This document shows, one piece after another, positions 44,772 through 57,240 of a stretch of 64,000 nucleotides of DNA. Under the pieces are notes generated by a model. It was given only the letters and a program-made list of their open reading frames with translations, was not told the origin of the DNA and did not search any database. The DNA lies in NCBI GenBank assembly GCA_023079485.1, contig CM041108.1:3162001-3226000 (forward strand). The letters are read 5' to 3'. This DNA comes from Archilochus colubris. Lineage: Eukaryota > Chordata > Aves > Apodiformes > Trochilidae. Each line of letters starts with the position of its first letter. Positions within the stretch are counted from its first letter, which is position 1. Position numbers and translations under genes: made by a program.

Positions 44772-44836
44772 GGATGGATGGATGGATAGATGGATGGATG
44801 GATGGATGGATGGATGGATGGATGGATGGATGGATG
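44772..44836. repeat. (GGAT)n array, second locus, about 65 bp
   Basis: About 16 GGAT units with one GATA variant. Much shorter and purer than the array at 40352, with an unrelated left flank but the same right flank. Confidence 0.96.
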
Positions 44837-44888
44837 GAAGTGCCTCCAAAGAGCTGCTTTTTGGAGGCCCTACAAACTTTTGGATGCT
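44837..44888 (-). repeat. 52-bp hairpin tail of GGAT array (copy 2)
   Basis: Same 9-bp stem (GCCTCCAAA / TTTGGAGGC) and same CTACAAACTTTTGGATGCT end as 40841-40892, with one mismatch. Sequence diverges directly after GGATGCT. Confidence 0.85.
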
Positions 44889-46389
44889 TCCTCAAAATCC
44901 AAACATGTCACTAAAAACCTCCAAAAAAAAAAAAAAAAAAGGGGCCCTGGATTTTAAATTATTTTAATTGAGGATACGTCACAAATCCTCCCAGATTGAG
45001 GAAGAGTTGCAAGTCAGTCCCAGCCCTTGTTTTCTTTTTGGAAGCAGCTTTTTGCCTCATGTCCTCTCCTGCCACATGGCTTCTTTGCAGGTTTTGCCTT
45101 TCTATTTCTGACAGTCCCAGATGGGATCTATGAATAAAACTAAAGAGGAGCTGGAGATAGGCTCCGAGTCATTAACGCAGCAAATATAGACACTGCTCAA
45201 GATCTAAAGCATGGAGGAGGGGAGAGAAAATCTTCCACCTCTCTTCTCAGGGATGGATCCAGGCTGATGTGAAACAACACAACCCTGCCAACATTAACAG
45301 AAAAGGGGGTCTGGTTCTTCCTTTTTAATCCCCAAATAAAATCAGTGTCCACAAGCAGGAGAAAATGGGGATTGGGCTCTATATGGCACAACCTTCCTGC
45401 TCAAAGAGCCCATCTCATGGGGCTCCTCTTGGAGAAAAAGCCCAAATATCCCCAACTCATTTATCTTTAACCATGGAAAGGTATTTTTCTTCTGCAAGCT
45501 TCTGTGGGAACTGGATCCCATGGGTGCTACACAAGTTCACCCACTGGGGGTCTGCCCTGAGACCTCAGCATCACAGGAGACTCCCTCACTGACTGGTTCT
45601 TTCCAGGAGGACAAGACCATGAGGATAACTCAGAGCTGTTTAGGTTTTTTTTTGTTGTGGTTTTTTTTTTTTTTATGATAAAGCACCCTAGAATCTCTTC
45701 AGAAAAACTACTCAGGGTGATTTTCCACCCAGCTTTGCAAAACTAGACTGCCTGGATGGGTTGGAGGGGGACCGAGACCAAAGAATGCACCTAAGCATCC
45801 CCCAAAAAACCCCCAGATCCTTCAGCTTTCCAAACCAATGCTTCAGATAGGTCTGCAAGCACGGCCTGGCCCTGGCCTCACTGTTTAGAAAGCTCTCACA
45901 AAGCACCCAAACCCAAGAAGGACAAGCTCAGCGTGACAACCCAAATGCCATCAATCCCATAAGCTCCATCTGAATAAGCAGGAACATCCCATCTGCCTCT
46001 GAGGGTGACCTGATGTCCAGGGAGATAACAAGAACCTCTAAAAAACCACCAAAAAACTTGGCAAAAAGTCATTCATCATCCCTGTGACCACCAGAGAAAA
46101 ATCTCCTGTCCCCCCCACATGGAGTAAACCCACTGTCTGTCCCTGCTTCCCCTTCTTGGCAGTTAAAATAATAAATAAAGATAAAGGAATCTCATTTCAT
46201 TTTTAATGCAAAAGACAGGGAAATGGAGAACAAATGGCCCTGCTGAGAGGCAAGGGGCCATAATTAACACTCCCTCCCTTGCTATGTATTTGCTGGGTCT
46301 CTGAAGGCCCAACATGCCTGGAAAAGGGGGAGAAGGACCCCCCCTTCCCCTCCCACCACCTGCCACTAAATGGAATGAAATGGATTTTT
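44889..46389. other. Unique sequence, no gene
   Basis: A-run at about 44922-44940, T-rich tract at about 45642-45674. No gene or recognisable repeat. Confidence 0.4.
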
Positions 46390-46640
46390 CAAATGTCATG
46401 CTAGTATCCACTTAATAATACATTTTCCTATAGACAGGACAATAATATATATTTTAATCACTTTTCTACAGGCAAATAAACAGCATGGAAGCCTGGCCTT
46501 CACTGGCACTTGGAAATTATGAATTTTTCAATAACCTTTTCTATTATTCATCCTGTGTTATTCCATAACATTTCTGTGTGAGGAATGTGCTTGCCAGACA
46601 CCTTATGAATCTCTTCTTTTATTTATTAAACAGCAAGGTG
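46390..46640. promoter_or_regulatory. Candidate conserved regulatory block
   Basis: AT-rich island with CACTTAATAATACATTTTCC, AATAATATATATTTTAATC, GAATTTTTCAATAACC, TATTATTCATCC and TTATTTATTAAACAGC. No repeat or coding frame. Candidate enhancer on composition. Confidence 0.3.
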
Positions 46641-49183
46641 TCTCCCTGAAACCCCTCCCTCCTCTACAGAGATGTCACCAGTGCCTGAGCAAGGCTTAGG
46701 ACATCCATAATTACACCTTGGGTTAGTAATAATTTCCCCTCCTGGCTCAGCAGCTCCTGGGATGCAGTTGGCTCAGCCTCAGGTGGGTTTGGGGCCAGAT
46801 GCAGGGAACAAAGTCCAAAATTTAGGAGGGCAACAGGGTGGGCTCAAGGGAGATGCCCTGGACCAGCATCTTTCCCTATTGTGCTGTAAATCCAGGGAAG
46901 GATTCACTGCACCAAATCAGAGCCAAGGTTTTTTGCCTTTGGGAACAGAGATGTCAAGTGATGCCAAGCCAGCCTGGCATCCCTGCTTCCCCAGTTTGCC
47001 CCCCATTGCATGGTGCCCCCACTGGGAAGGGCATCCAACAGCCTCCAATTTTGGATGCACTCAAATTCTGCCTGTAAATAAAATTAATGCCCTTTTTCAC
47101 CTCCCTCCCTCTGCATCCGAGGGGCTGGGAACGTGCTGGGTGTTTGCAATGCTGAGTAGGGAACAGGAAGGGATCAGACAGGGAAATACCTGGTACCAGT
47201 TTAATTATCTGATGGTATCTGTGACTGAGGTCCCCTCACAATGCAGAGACCTCGTCAGCTGAAGGCAAAGAGATTCTTTGATGGGAACCAATTAAGAATA
47301 CAGATCTGACAGTCAGGAGAGCTGAATGGTTTCTGTGTAGGTTTGGAAGGAAAAAAAAAATAAAATAAAAAAGGAGGGGATAAGGAAGGAGACCTGGAAT
47401 TAATCTAAGTGCTGTGCTCATGTATACCCACAAGGTAAATGGTTAAAAGGATTTATAATTTTGAGGGAATGACCTCTTGGGAGAAGAGCAGGGATGCTCT
47501 TTTCAAAGCAAGCAGGACCTTATTATTTTGCAAATGACATCTCCATTGCAAGGCAGAGCTTCTCTCGTTAAAATACATATGAATAAATGATACGTGGAGG
47601 AGCTGCTTTATGCAGATTCTTGGCAGAGATAAGAAAAAAGAAAGAGATGGAAAATTAAGGCACAGATTTCCCATGATGTTCCTAGTCCTGTCCCCAAGGT
47701 TCAGGTACCAGCACCAGCTGGGAATGAAATAATAAATAAATAAGTAAAATAAAACGATAGCAAAACACTGCCTGAAGCTCTGCACTTTGGAAGAGGGAGA
47801 AGGAACTGAAAATGTGCTGAGGGATCTAAAAGCAGCTTTGGCAGCACAGGTCAAAGCAGTGAGACCACCCCTGGTCCTGGTTTGACATCTGGGGACCCCA
47901 TATCCCACCCATGGAGAAACTGGGGTGACCCCAAGGGCTGGCCAAGCTCCCATCCCAACCCTGATTTTTCCATCTGTGCTCAGTACTGTTCATTTGATGA
48001 TGTCTCCTGCTTGTTGCTAGGACAGAAAAGGAAGGATGTCACCCCAGTCATGGCCAGGAGCCTGTACCTGTTCAAATACTGATAACTCTCAGTCTTGCAG
48101 CCTCAGGTGGCTGCAGGCTGACACTTGGCAAAGTATTTCTCTGATAACTGCTTGTAATCACGATGGGAAACCACACAACTCAGCAAGCAAAAATAATAAA
48201 AAAAGAAATTGTTACAAAACAGTGAGGAAAGGACAATGACAGGGACAGTAAATGGATTTTTAGGGGTGGGGAATTTTTACAGCACTGAGGCTGATCTGCC
48301 AGCCCAGAGAGCAGAGCCTGGGGGCTCTCAAAAAATACCATTCTCCTGCTCTTGTTACTGATACCATGGGGATGGGGATGTTCCACAAGGCAGAGCCAGG
48401 CTCCTGCTGCAGAAAAAACCCCACAACTAAACCAAGCAAAAACTCCAGGAATGTTTTTCTCTTACTTACAGGTGGAGAGGAAACCCACAAAGAAACACCA
48501 GGTAGGTGCCAACACCATAGGTTTGATGCCAGGTGTGAAAGGGAGGGATGGTGGGGGCAGTGTGGCCCTGATTCCCAATCAGGGGAATTCCCCATTAGGC
48601 AGAATCCTCATTTCCTAGGATTATTTTTTAAACTTGCAAACCAAACATGAGCAGAAAGCTGAGAAGTTGAGCAGCTCCAGCTAGGGCAGGGAGAACACAA
48701 GGTCCATGACCAGCAGTGGGGAAGGAGGAGGCTTGAACTAAGCCAATGGAAAACAGCTTCCAAGTATTTCTGAAGCTTTTCCCCTTAAATGACAGTCACT
48801 GGCAGCTCCAACTTTTTAATGGCACCCAAAATATTTCCAGCCTGCTTTGCTGAGGAAATGAGGCTTACAAGGCAGCAGTGCCTGCCCAGCTGTTTCCTTT
48901 CCTCATCTCCAGTGATTTCTAAACCTTATAACCCATTTCAATAAAAGCTGAGAGAAGGACACATTTATCTCCAAGATATTTGGGGAAAATAGGAAGCTAG
49001 TCAGATGAAAGATACTATTAATGCTCTTACCAAGGGGAAGGTAGGACTGTGAATTCAACTTCTCTCTGACATCAGAAAATCTAGCACGAGTTTGCTCCCA
49101 AGACACAGATACACAAGGATTCAGGGAGCCAGGAATAATTATTTCTGCTGCCCACAGAAGTAGCTGCGTGGTTTTGGGGTTTT

Positions 49184-49200
49184 TATATATATATATATAT
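49184..49200. repeat. (AT)n microsatellite
   Basis: About eight AT dinucleotides. Confidence 0.88.
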
Positions 49201-50282
49201 GAAATCAACACTGGGATATTTGCCTGGATAAACTAATCGAAATTGCTTGTTGGATGAGTTCACCAGCTATAAAACCCTGCAGTTACAAGGTATAATTACA
49301 GCAGCTTTTATTTTCCTCAACAACAACAACAAAAAAAAGTCTTCATTAAAAGAGAGTTAAGGTTGTAAACAGATCATTAATTTATAACAACACTATCAGA
49401 TGGGTTACAGTTATTAAAAGAGCACACACCGAAGAGCCAGGAATCTGAGGACTGAAGGTTAAAACAAGCTGGGATTTGGAAAGCTGGTTTTTAGAAATAT
49501 CACAGCCCCAGCCTGCTGAGCAGCAAGGAGAGATCTGGATCCAGCAGTACAGGTGGGCTGGGAGGAGGCAGGGATGCTCCGATGGGGCAATGGGCACAGG
49601 GGCAGCCCAGGAGGGTGATGCTGCTCCTGGCTGTCACCTCCTGAGACCTTTTTGGGCTAAAACTCATCTCACACAGAGCCACAGATTATACCCCCAGGCA
49701 CTGAGCCCAAGGGGGGTCTGGCCAGCCCCACCTGAAGCCCAAGAGCAGTGGTGACAAGGGATGGGGGTGGCACCAGGTGACACACAGCAAAAAGCTTTTC
49801 TCTTTTGGAGGAAATCACTTTTTAATTGCCTATGGAGGGAGAAGAGCAACACTACCACCCAAACCACTGCAGGTAAGGACCATGGTGAGATTTCAGCCTG
49901 GCAGGTCCCTTGGGTGCTCTGTTCAAGCCAAGGTTCCTCCCAGAGGGGCAGCAGACAGGAGTTAAGAGAAAATGAGGAGGAGCAGACACAGAGCAGGAGA
50001 TATCACAGGAATTCAAATAATAAAAAAAAGGATTTCTTCAGCTGCATGCTTTCCCTCCAAACCTGGGGGAAGTATCAAGCATCAGCTCTCTTTCAAAAAC
50101 TCCTGGAGGAGCCAAATGAGCTGATGGGAAGGAGCCAGCAGGGAAGAGAGAAGCATCCCAGGTGTCCCAACCCTGGGATATGGAGCCTTGTAACAACTGA
50201 CTCCCCCCTGGCCATGGCTTGAGGCCTCCTGCTTCCCTTGAAACTTGTTTCAGGTCTGATTTCAGTATATCAAGTGGAAAAA

Positions 50283-50300
50283 GAGAGAGAGAGAGAGAGA
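50283..50300. repeat. (GA)n microsatellite
   Basis: About nine GA dinucleotides. Confidence 0.88.
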
Positions 50301-50369
50301 AATACAACCCTGGAAAACCTTTTAAAGCTGGCACAGCTCTCCCTTGATGGCACATTGTTAAAAGGGATG

Positions 50370-50530
50370 TTATTCCGAGGGGACACTCTGAATCTATACA
50401 GTCAATGCTCCAGCACTTTAGTGGCAAAACAACTCAATAGCCTCAATTGACTGCATGATATTCTATCATTTTACCACCATAAAGAAAGAAGGCAGGAGAA
50501 AACAGTAAATAAGAGACTCCATTGCATTTT
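50370..50530. promoter_or_regulatory. Candidate conserved regulatory block
   Basis: AT-rich, with TTATTCCGAGGGGACACTCTG, AACTCAATAGCCTCAATTGAC, GCATGATATTCTATCATTTTACC and AGTAAATAAGAG. No repeat or coding frame recognised. Motif and composition argument only. Confidence 0.27.
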
Positions 50531-50914
50531 TCTTTCGTTAGCTCCCTGTGCAGGAGTGTCTCAACCCCTGTCCTTAGCATAATGAGCCAACTCCTAAGTG
50601 GCTACCAACAACAAAAAAAACCCAAACCAAAGCCAAACACATCCAAAATGCATTCCTCTACACTCCTCCTCAGCCTAGCCCAGAAAAAACAGCACAGAGA
50701 AACAGCATCATCCCTGATTACACCTTCCCCCTGATGAAGATGATGCGGGATATGATTAAAGAGATGCTCTGAAAAGACACAGAAGTAATAGATGAGAACT
50801 TTTTGCCTCTTTTCCTCAGCTGGGTCACTCGGTGTTCCTCCTCAGAGGCTGATTTCTTATTCCAAATTTGTCTGGCCTCTGCTCTTCTTCATCAGCAGAA
50901 GAGCTCCGAGGCCG

Positions 50915-51018
50915 CTACCGCCTCGATTGTTCCTCTCCTGCTGATTGGGCTTTGTGGCTCTTGGAGAACTCCTGCTTGATGGCAGGAATCTGTCTCTGCA
51001 CTTCCATGTTCTGGCATG
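50915..51018 (-). other. Candidate terminal exon, minus strand (unproven)
   Basis: Read on the minus strand, a pyrimidine-rich stretch ending CCCCTCTAG is followed by an open segment of 33 codons ending in TAG at 50917-50915. The peptide contains 'MEVQRQIPAIKQEFSKSHKA', which looks protein-like, including a sumoylation-type IKQE motif. The neighbouring frame is also open, and there is no AATAAA just downstream. The segment lies in CpG-bearing, conserved-looking sequence. It may be a genuine 3' exon, an enhancer or chance. Confidence 0.17.
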
Positions 51019-53647
51019 CTAGAGGGGCTTGAAGGCACGGGGAAAGGTTCAGAGCATCACCAAGAACCAGAAAGTATTATTTGCTTAAAGCAACCCCCCC
51101 TTGCCGAGCTTCTTTTTACCCTTTTTCTTCCTGCTGAACAATCAGGAATTCAGGAATTTCCCCACAGAGGCTTGGGAAGCATTCCAAGAACCACGGGCTC
51201 CCCTCCACATGTCCCCACGAGGGAGGGCAAAGGTGTTTTTCATCTGTGTAGCACCAGGCAGCAGACAGGGCAGGGAGCTGGGAGAGATGCCTGGCTCCCT
51301 CCCCTCAGCTCCAGCTCCACTTTGAGCAGGCTACCAAGCTTCTGTGCTCCCTTTTTCCTTTCCTTTTGCCTTTCTCTGCTATCTGACACTTGGGCTGTTT
51401 CCTTAGCCCTGTGGACTCCCTGTCCACCCTCCCCAGCCCCAGGCTCCATCTCTATCCCATTTTACATCCTGTGTCACACCGAGCTGCAGCAGCTCAGGTC
51501 CTGCCTGGACCAGCACATCAATGCCAGGAGGGATTTGTGCAGCCTCCTCTGTTCCAGGCAGCACCTGCCGGGCTTTCTCCTGGCAGGCAATTGATATTCT
51601 AGCAAGGTTCTGTGGAAAATAATCTGCAAACAAGACGCTGCAGGCTATAAAAATCACTCCCTCTCCTTCGCTTCAGATCGCAGCTTCATAAAAGCAGAAC
51701 ACAAGCTAGCCCAGGAAAAAGCTGCACTTTGCCCAACCACATCATCCCTTTGTGGATTATTAATGGGTTTCAAGTTGTACCGGGGTTTCCTGGGGCAGGA
51801 AGGAGGAGAGGGTCTCTGGTTGTGGAGAAGACTGTCTTGTCTTTTCAGGGTTGGGTAGGAAACGTCTCACTTAAGAGAGTGGTGGAGAGAAGGGTGGCAC
51901 TGACAGCTCTCTGCTTCCTTCAGTCCCTCCTGGTGAGGATACATATGGGAAATCACTTTGGGAATAATCTCTGCCAAAGGGCAGCCCCGAGCTGGAGAAG
52001 CTGCTGCAGGCAGCACAGGTGGGAATAGGATCATTGGTGGTGGGAAGATGGGGGAAAAGAGGTGCAGAGCCTGACCCCTGGATGCAGAATGGGCTCTGCC
52101 ATGTCCCATGCATGGACCAAAAGGTTTGGAAGCCTGAGCAGCACAGACAGAGCATTTCTGAGAGCTAAGTGGTACCCAGGCACTTGAAAAGCTGATGCCT
52201 CTCACCCCCGAAGGCTTTCCCCACCTCTCCCTTGCTTCCTGCACCCAAAAAGGAGAATATTGAGGTCTGCAACCTCTCCCTACACCTCAGCATGGATCTG
52301 GGTTTAGGCATTTCACTCCAAAAGCTCCAGAGATGGATCTGGCAGTTCCCTGGATGCTGCAGAGATTGGTAGAGAGCAGCTTGGAGATGCTGAGTGCTTC
52401 TGGCTGAAGGGTTTTGGCATTTTCCAGCCCTAGGCAGGATTTTGCCCCATGTTTGGGCAGGAAAAGGCAGAAAGTGCCATCAAAACCCCAAGAGCAGCAC
52501 AGGGAGGAGACCAACAACCTCCTGCAGGGGCTTCTTATCATTTTTCCACTGCAAAAGCACAAGATATTGTCTATTTGGGAGCAGTTTTAAGTTGCTTCAT
52601 TTCCCACAGTAAATTAACCCGATTTCTTTAATAGGGGATTTTGATTTGGTGTCAAGCCCCAACTGTTCTACCAAATACTGTGACCTGGGACTCCAGCTAT
52701 TAATCCTCCTCCTGGTGCTGTGGGCATCCTGAGCAGGACATGCTGCCAGCCACCCAGCCAGGCCAGCAGGCTTGGTGACACTTGGAAATAATGGCTCAAT
52801 CATTTCTAAATGCCCTGGCTATTTACTGCTGCCACCTGACCCAGGAAAGCCACTTTTTTGGTTTTGAGATATACCAAATAAAAACCAAAGCACTGGGAGC
52901 TCCCCAGGAGTGCAGACCCTTCCCCAGCTCCAGGGGGGATACTCAGGGCAGCTGGGTGACCCTGCAAATCCACTCTAGGATGGGATAAAACACTAAAACC
53001 CCCCAAATTATCCTGGCCAGGAGAAATATTGAGGTTTTCCTCTTCTGGCCAGGCTGGGTTTTGACTTTCACTCCAAGAGCTATTTGCAATCCAGATGGGA
53101 GCTGAGCTCCTTTTGCTGGAAATTGGCCCTTTCTGTGCCAGGGATGAAATGAGGTCCCTTAGCAGGCTCTGCTTGGGCCCTTTCCAGTTGCCAGGGATCC
53201 AGCATCCCACTCACCCCCTCAGCTCTCCAGTGTGGGTAATGGGGCTCCACACTGCTTTAATGGGGCCAGAACCACAAGTTCCTGAGCAGAAATTTACCAT
53301 CTCTTGCATTTCAACAAAAAATGAGACTTCAAGTCATTCCCCAGGGGTGAACAGCAGCTCATGGGCAGGAAGGGTGCCCTCATTTTTTTTGTCCTTTTCC
53401 AAAAACCATGGCAGAGCTCAGCCCTGGTGCCAGGGGGGCACAGGGTCCTTTCCTGCATTTCTCCCCCCTCTAAACCCTTTTTCATCCCTCCTCACCTCAG
53501 CCTCTTGGCTCCAATCCACGCCTGGTTTAACAGCTGACAAATACCCCCACTTAATTTTTCTCCTCTCCCCCTAGCTGAGGTGCTTGCTGACATTTTGATA
53601 TTTCCCTGCGAGATTATCCTCCACATAATGAATTTTCTCTCCAGCTC

Positions 53648-53688
53648 CTCCTCTTTTTTTTTTTTATTTTTATTTTTTTATTTTTTTC
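53648..53688. repeat. T-rich low-complexity tract
   Basis: Long T-runs broken by single A bases. Confidence 0.8.
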
Positions 53689-55161
53689 CCTCTGCCTCTT
53701 GGCTTTGCCTGGCGCTCGTTCTCTCGACTCTGCTGACTCGGGCAGCACAAGATGAATCTCCCAGGGACTCCTGGTGCATCCTTCTTTACACTTCACATCT
53801 CCCCCCAGCCAGTGAGAAATGGCTTTTTTCCTCATCCATCATCAGTCAGCCTGACAAGGCTGTCGTTCTCCAGCCTCCCCTGTCCTGCTTGGCTGAGCAG
53901 CTGCTTCCCTTCCAGCATCTGGGACTTTCTCGAAGTGCTTTGGGTTGGATTGGGGATTTGGGAACTGAGAAAAAGTTTTTCCCCAACAATTCCTTCCTCT
54001 AAATTGCATTCTCCCTCTTGGGCTGTGCCCTAATAACACGCTGGGCTCGGGAGGTGGTAATGCTAAGGAGAAGGTGTGTGGAAAGGGGAAACTGAGGCAC
54101 GGTCGTGACTCCCAGGAGGACAAACTGGGACAGGGGCACAACAGCAAGGTATAAAAATCTGCAGAACCTCCCTTTTTACCCCACATAAGGTCAGCATTGA
54201 TTCCAAACCCATCTCCCAAGCAGCTGTGGCCCCACAGCTCACTGGGAATGTTGCCTTTACCAGAGGCCTCAAGGCTCATTGCCCCCAAACCATGAAACTC
54301 AGCCCCAAACCCAACACAGACATGTGCAGAGAAAATGCTCAGGCTATAAAAGAGCAGCACTTCCCAAAACCTGAGTGATGGCATCAAAATAAAAAGGTAA
54401 AATTGTCAATTCCCATCTCTTCAATAAACTCCCAGTGTTTCATTTCAATTTTCCTCCTGCAGCATTAGCCAAACCAGAGCATTTCTGCCTCAGAGACAAT
54501 TTGATGTGGCTGCTGCCTTATTTCTGACATGGAATATTTTTCCAATAACTTCCACTTACTCAGAATTTTCTCTCAGGCCTGGGACAAAGGCAATTTGGGG
54601 TGGGGAAAATCACCTACTATGAATTCAGGCAACACAAAGACCATCAGAAAGTCAGCTTCTCCCCCAGCAGCTACCAGCAAGTCACTGCTGTCACCCACCC
54701 TATGCTGAGCATCTTTCCTTGGAAAACCAAAAGAGCCCAAAAGCAGCAGTAGGGCAGTTTGGGACTGAGGGTATTGGGGCAAATCACCCAGCTGACTTCT
54801 CAGATCTGATTTCAGCTTGTTAGGTGACTTTCTAATTTCTTTGATCTGCAGGTAGATGCTCTTTCCACTCCAGTTCCTTAAAAGCTTGAAGATATTCAAC
54901 TTCCCAATGAAATAATGCTGAGTGGGCTTTCCAGGGAGGGGAAAATCCCTCTCCCATCACTGAGGTGGCAGGGGAGGATCTTGGCACCACTTCTGAGCAC
55001 GGGATGCAGAGGAGCTTCCAGCAATGAAGCTCCAAGCAGCAAGATGGAGAAAACGTGGAGTAAATAGAGGAGATCAAACACCACTCCAAATTGTGTGTGT
55101 TTGCAGAGCAGCCAAAAACCCAAAGATATCCAACTGCCAATACTTCAAAGTTACCAAGGGG

Positions 55162-55177
55162 ATATATATATATATAT
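55162..55177. repeat. (AT)n microsatellite
   Basis: About eight AT dinucleotides. Confidence 0.88.
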
Positions 55178-56929
55178 CTAGGTATCTGTAGCTATTTTTA
55201 AACTCTTGGGCTCATTAGTCAAGTTCAAGCTGTGATGCTCTACTAGAAAAGCTCTGATGATGCTGGTTTTATCCCCTACTGATACCCTTTTTTTTTTTTT
55301 CCTCACCCCTTTACCTTTTTCAAGTTAACATTTCCAAAGAGCCACGTTCAAACTTTCTATAAATCTATAAATCCATATTAATGGCAACTAATTCCATGCA
55401 AACCCATGGAAGATGCTCCCAGTACTACTGATGCCAAACCTTCAGCCCTCAAACATCAGGTTATAAAATCCTGGGGTGTCTTTTCCTGTTATTAACACCT
55501 TTCTAACCTTCAAAACTGCTCCAGGTCTATGCTTTCCAGTTATTTCCACCCAAATCCTCCAGACAGCTGCAAAATCCTACAGCACAGGCTGGACACTTGG
55601 AGACACAGGGGGAGGAATCAGCACGTCTGAATTTTGCTGTGACAATACCTGCTGAATGCAAACTGCAGAGTAATGGGGGATTGGAGACACTTGGAGCTTG
55701 CTGAAATAGCAGGACCAAGGAATAACTCTTGTCTGTCAACAACCAGCCAAACAAATCACTGCTGAGCATATGCTCAGGCAAATTAGGAGGAAAAAGCAAT
55801 ATGAGAGGTAAAAAAACTTCCCAAGTGAAGGGATGCTGCTCAGTCCTGCCTGCTCCAGGAGAGGGGCAGAGGGCAATTGGGTCCAGGGGACTCATCCCAA
55901 GCCACAAGAAGCTCCTGGTGCACATCCAGCTCCTCTCCTGCTGCTCATCCAGCCCCCAGGAGCAGGTAGCAGGAGGGGTGGTGGAGGAACTGGTGCCTCC
56001 ATGTAGCATTTCAATGCTGCTGGGACATGCATAAAACATGGAAAGCTCTGCTCAGCCCCAGCAGGAGAGATTAGCTGCATTAGCACTGCAATCTCCATTT
56101 TAGCTCCCCCAGGGAAAATAAAATTGCTAACACCACAGGAGGTCCAGGGGACCCAGATTTCCATCTTGCCAACTGGGACATTCAAAGGGAGAGGTGAGAT
56201 GTCCCTCTCACCCTATGTAATCCCTTCTCTGCCTCGGTGGGTGATGGAGACACTTGAGATGGTCCCATCAAGAGCAGGATGCAGACCCAGGGATCCTAAT
56301 CCTTCTGCTTGCAGATAAAAACCCCCAAATTTCTAAAGCAAACGACCCTATGGACCTTGCAGCACCCCCAAACCCTCCATTTGAAGAGGAAAGGCAGGGC
56401 TGATGCTGTCCAAGCTGAACCAGCTCCTGCCCCCCACCCACCCACCTGGGAATGCCCGATGTCCCCCCAAATCCTTGGCAGGGAGGGAAGTGCTGGCTGG
56501 GGGGGGGACAAACAGCTGGAGATGGAGTAGAGAGGGAAAGAAGAACACACTGGAAGCTTTCATGTGTCACTGAGCTACATCCACCAAGGAAAACGGAGCC
56601 TTCAGGCTCCAGTCCTCCAGATGATGGGAGTGGGTAAGATTAATTAACAGAACAAAGCTTTCTTCCCTCCCTCCCCCCCCTTTTTTTCTTTTTTTATATT
56701 GATGTTTGAGCACTGCAGAAGAAGTGGGATCAATGAGGGGAAACTGTAGATAATAACTGGCCTTTCAGAAGACACCTGGGACTTGGTGTCCTCCTCAACT
56801 CCACCTCTCAATCCTCTACCTGACAGGTACAATTCTGGCCCAGAGTCCCTGTGACTCCTACAAAAACACTTCCATCCCTGGAGAGCAGGGACTGAACTCA
56901 TCCCCTGGTGCCCCCATCAGGAAAAATCC

Positions 56930-57240
56930 CAGAATAGTTTGGGTTAGAAGAGACTTTAAAGCTCATCCAGGTCCAACCTTCAGGAACACCCCCTGGGGTG
57001 TTGCTCCAGGCCCCATCCAACCTGGCCTTGAACACTTACAGGGATGGAGCATCCACAACTTCCTTTGGTAACCCGTTCCCACTCTCAAACTAAAGAATTT
57101 CTTCCTAATGTCCAACCTAAATCTCCCCTCTTCATTTTTTAAACCACTGCCCCTTGTCCTCTCACTACACACCCATGTAGCCCTTTCAGATATTGGAAGG
57201 TTGCTATGAGGTCACCCCAGAGCATCCTTTTCTCCAGGGT
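56930..57240 (-). mobile_element. CR1 LINE fragment, old subfamily (antisense)
   Basis: Antisense CR1 landmarks in order: 'AGTTTGGGTTAGAAGAGACT', 'CATCCAGGTCCAACCTTC', 'CCATCCAACCTGGCCTTGAA', 'CAGGGATGGAGCATCCACAA', 'AATTTCTTCCTAATGTCCAA' and 'ATGAGGTCACCCCAGAGC'. Similarity fades after TTTTCTCCAGGGT. Clearly more diverged than the five similar copies and of another subfamily, with frameshifts. A short minus-strand frame (56963-57172) is a decayed ORF2 piece. Confidence 0.92.

Larger units (their letters stand above)
46641..50369. other. Unique sequence with simple repeats, no gene
   Basis: The 166-residue frame at 46762-47262 has no recognised domain. A-rich tracts at about 47350-47374 and (AAAT)-like at 47728-47752, an (AT)n microsatellite at 49184-49200, an (AAC)n patch at about 49319-49338 and a (GA)n tract at 50283-50300. 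No gene called. Confidence 0.4.
51019..56929. other. Unique sequence with simple repeats, no gene
   Basis: A possibly conserved patch with GCAATTGATATTCTAGC and GGCTATAAAAATCAC lies at 51590-51710. T/A-rich tract at about 53648-53688. (AT)n microsatellite at 55162-55177. T-run at about 55287-55300. Short frames, including 192 codons at 51016-51594 and 181 on the minus strand at 53842-54387, have no recognised domain. No gene called. Confidence 0.4.

Noticed and set aside
46762..47262. 166-codon plus-strand frame
   Set aside because: Unrecognised and compositionally ordinary, with no splice context.
49181..49200. TATA-box-like TTTTATATATATAT
   Set aside because: It is an (AT)n microsatellite, with no initiator, gene or downstream transcript evidence.
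51016..51594. 192-codon plus-strand frame ending in a leucine-rich stretch
   Set aside because: No family recognised and no splice or promoter support. Its last 35 codons look ordered, but the evidence is too thin.
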